The position numbers and the translations under genes were made by a program. 12,956 nucleotides of DNA from Planctomycetota bacterium. GTDB taxonomy: Bacteria; Planctomycetota; Phycisphaerae; Sedimentisphaerales; Anaerobacaceae. The notes below the pieces were generated by a model. That model saw only the letters and a program-made list of their open reading frames with translations. It did no database searches and was not told where the DNA came from. Positions within the stretch are counted from its first letter, which is position 1; every line of letters begins with the position of its first letter. The stretch covers positions 1,269,227 to 1,282,182 of the forward strand of contig CP070830.1 in assembly GCA_020344865.1 (NCBI GenBank), read 5' to 3'. Of the stretch, positions 12,559-12,956 are shown piece by piece.

Positions 12559-12956
12559 ATGCCAGTATCCCAAACACAGGTAGAATCACAAACCTTTGAC
12601 CTCTCGCAGGAAGCGATTGATGTCCTCTGTGACGAGATTACCTCGGCTGAAGCTGACGCCCGGCACTCCCCCCTCGAACCTCTTTATGTCAGCGATGAAC
12701 AGGCCGTAACCGCTTCTAAAACCGCCGAAGAAAAAGATGCCTACCTCATTCCTTGCGACACCGCAGAAGTTTACATCGAAGCAATAGCCAAAGCCGAACA
12801 AAAGTTCGGCGCCGATGCCAAAGACGCGATAGCACAGCTAAAAGGCAAATCACGCGAAAGAGAAGAGCTCTACATAAAAAAGCTAAGCAGCCTCAAAACC
12901 AACGCCGAGAAAACAATAGCCGGGCAAAAAGCAAAATCCCACGCCCGATTTAAAGA
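12559..12956 (+). CDS. Unrecognised protein, 3' end outside window
   Basis: An open frame of 132 codons runs to the right edge of the window. In-frame stops at 12502-12507 bound it upstream, and ATG 12559 is the first good start, although no clear Shine-Dalgarno sequence precedes it. The protein is acidic and Ala/Glu-rich at first (LSQEAIDVLCDEITSAEADA), then Lys/Ala-rich and strongly helical, probably coiled coil, from about residue 72 (VYIEAIAKAEQKFGADAKD, then LKGKSREREELYIKKL). It has no signal peptide, membrane segment or flagellin-like N-terminus. Codon use resembles its neighbours. The sigma-28-like promoter upstream hints at a late motility gene. The function is unknown. Confidence 0.6.
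   Translation, partial: MPVSQTQVESQTFDLSQEAIDVLCDEITSAEADARHSPLEPLYVSDEQAVTASKTAEEKDAYLIPCDTAEVYIEAIAKAEQKFGADAKDAIAQLKGKSREREELYIKKLSSLKTNAEKTIAGQKAKSHARFK

Overview
This window is most likely a chromosomal flagellar locus from a Gram-negative bacterium. I infer Planctomycetota (Phycisphaerae-like) from the moderate GC content, the mix of TPR proteins, lipoproteins and a small MJ0042-type zinc-ribbon protein, and the divergent but complete-looking flagellar proteins. No rRNA or other taxonomic marker is present, so this placement is only moderately secure. Every well-supported gene lies on the + strand.

Layout. 1-1762: two TPR proteins, the first cut by the window edge and the second secreted. 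1746-3266: a sigma-54 enhancer-binding protein (degenerate receiver, AAA+, Fis-type HTH), overlapping the gene before it. 3287-7586: the flagellar core genes fliL, fliM, fliN and flhA, tightly spaced. 7636-10516: a small two-TM membrane protein, the flagellar sigma factor fliA, a small charged protein, a small CxC protein and two consecutive lipoproteins (one coiled-coil, one CsgG/TolB-N-like), nearly all overlapping or closely spaced. A hairpin begins at the stop codon of the last lipoprotein gene. 10601-11061: a sigma-28-type promoter with a perfect -35 box, a FlgM-like gene, a nested hairpin and a strong intrinsic terminator. 11093-11581: an HPP-family membrane protein. 11582-12125: about 540 nt with no convincing gene but with several inverted repeats. 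12126-12326: a zinc-ribbon protein. 12424-12450: a second sigma-28-like promoter overlapping an inverted repeat, ahead of an unrecognised gene that runs off the 3' edge.

How it fits together (inference from gene content and order). The sigma-54 activator would switch on middle flagellar genes. FliL/FliM/FliN and FlhA build the stator-associated ring, the switch and the export gate. FliA then transcribes late genes, and the FlgM-like protein, itself behind a FliA-type promoter, would hold FliA in check until export is competent. The second FliA-type promoter suggests that the truncated gene at the 3' end also belongs to the late motility regulon. The undescribed parts with the best case for flagellar roles by position are the small membrane protein where flhF/flhG often sit, the two small soluble proteins after fliA, and the lipoprotein pair.
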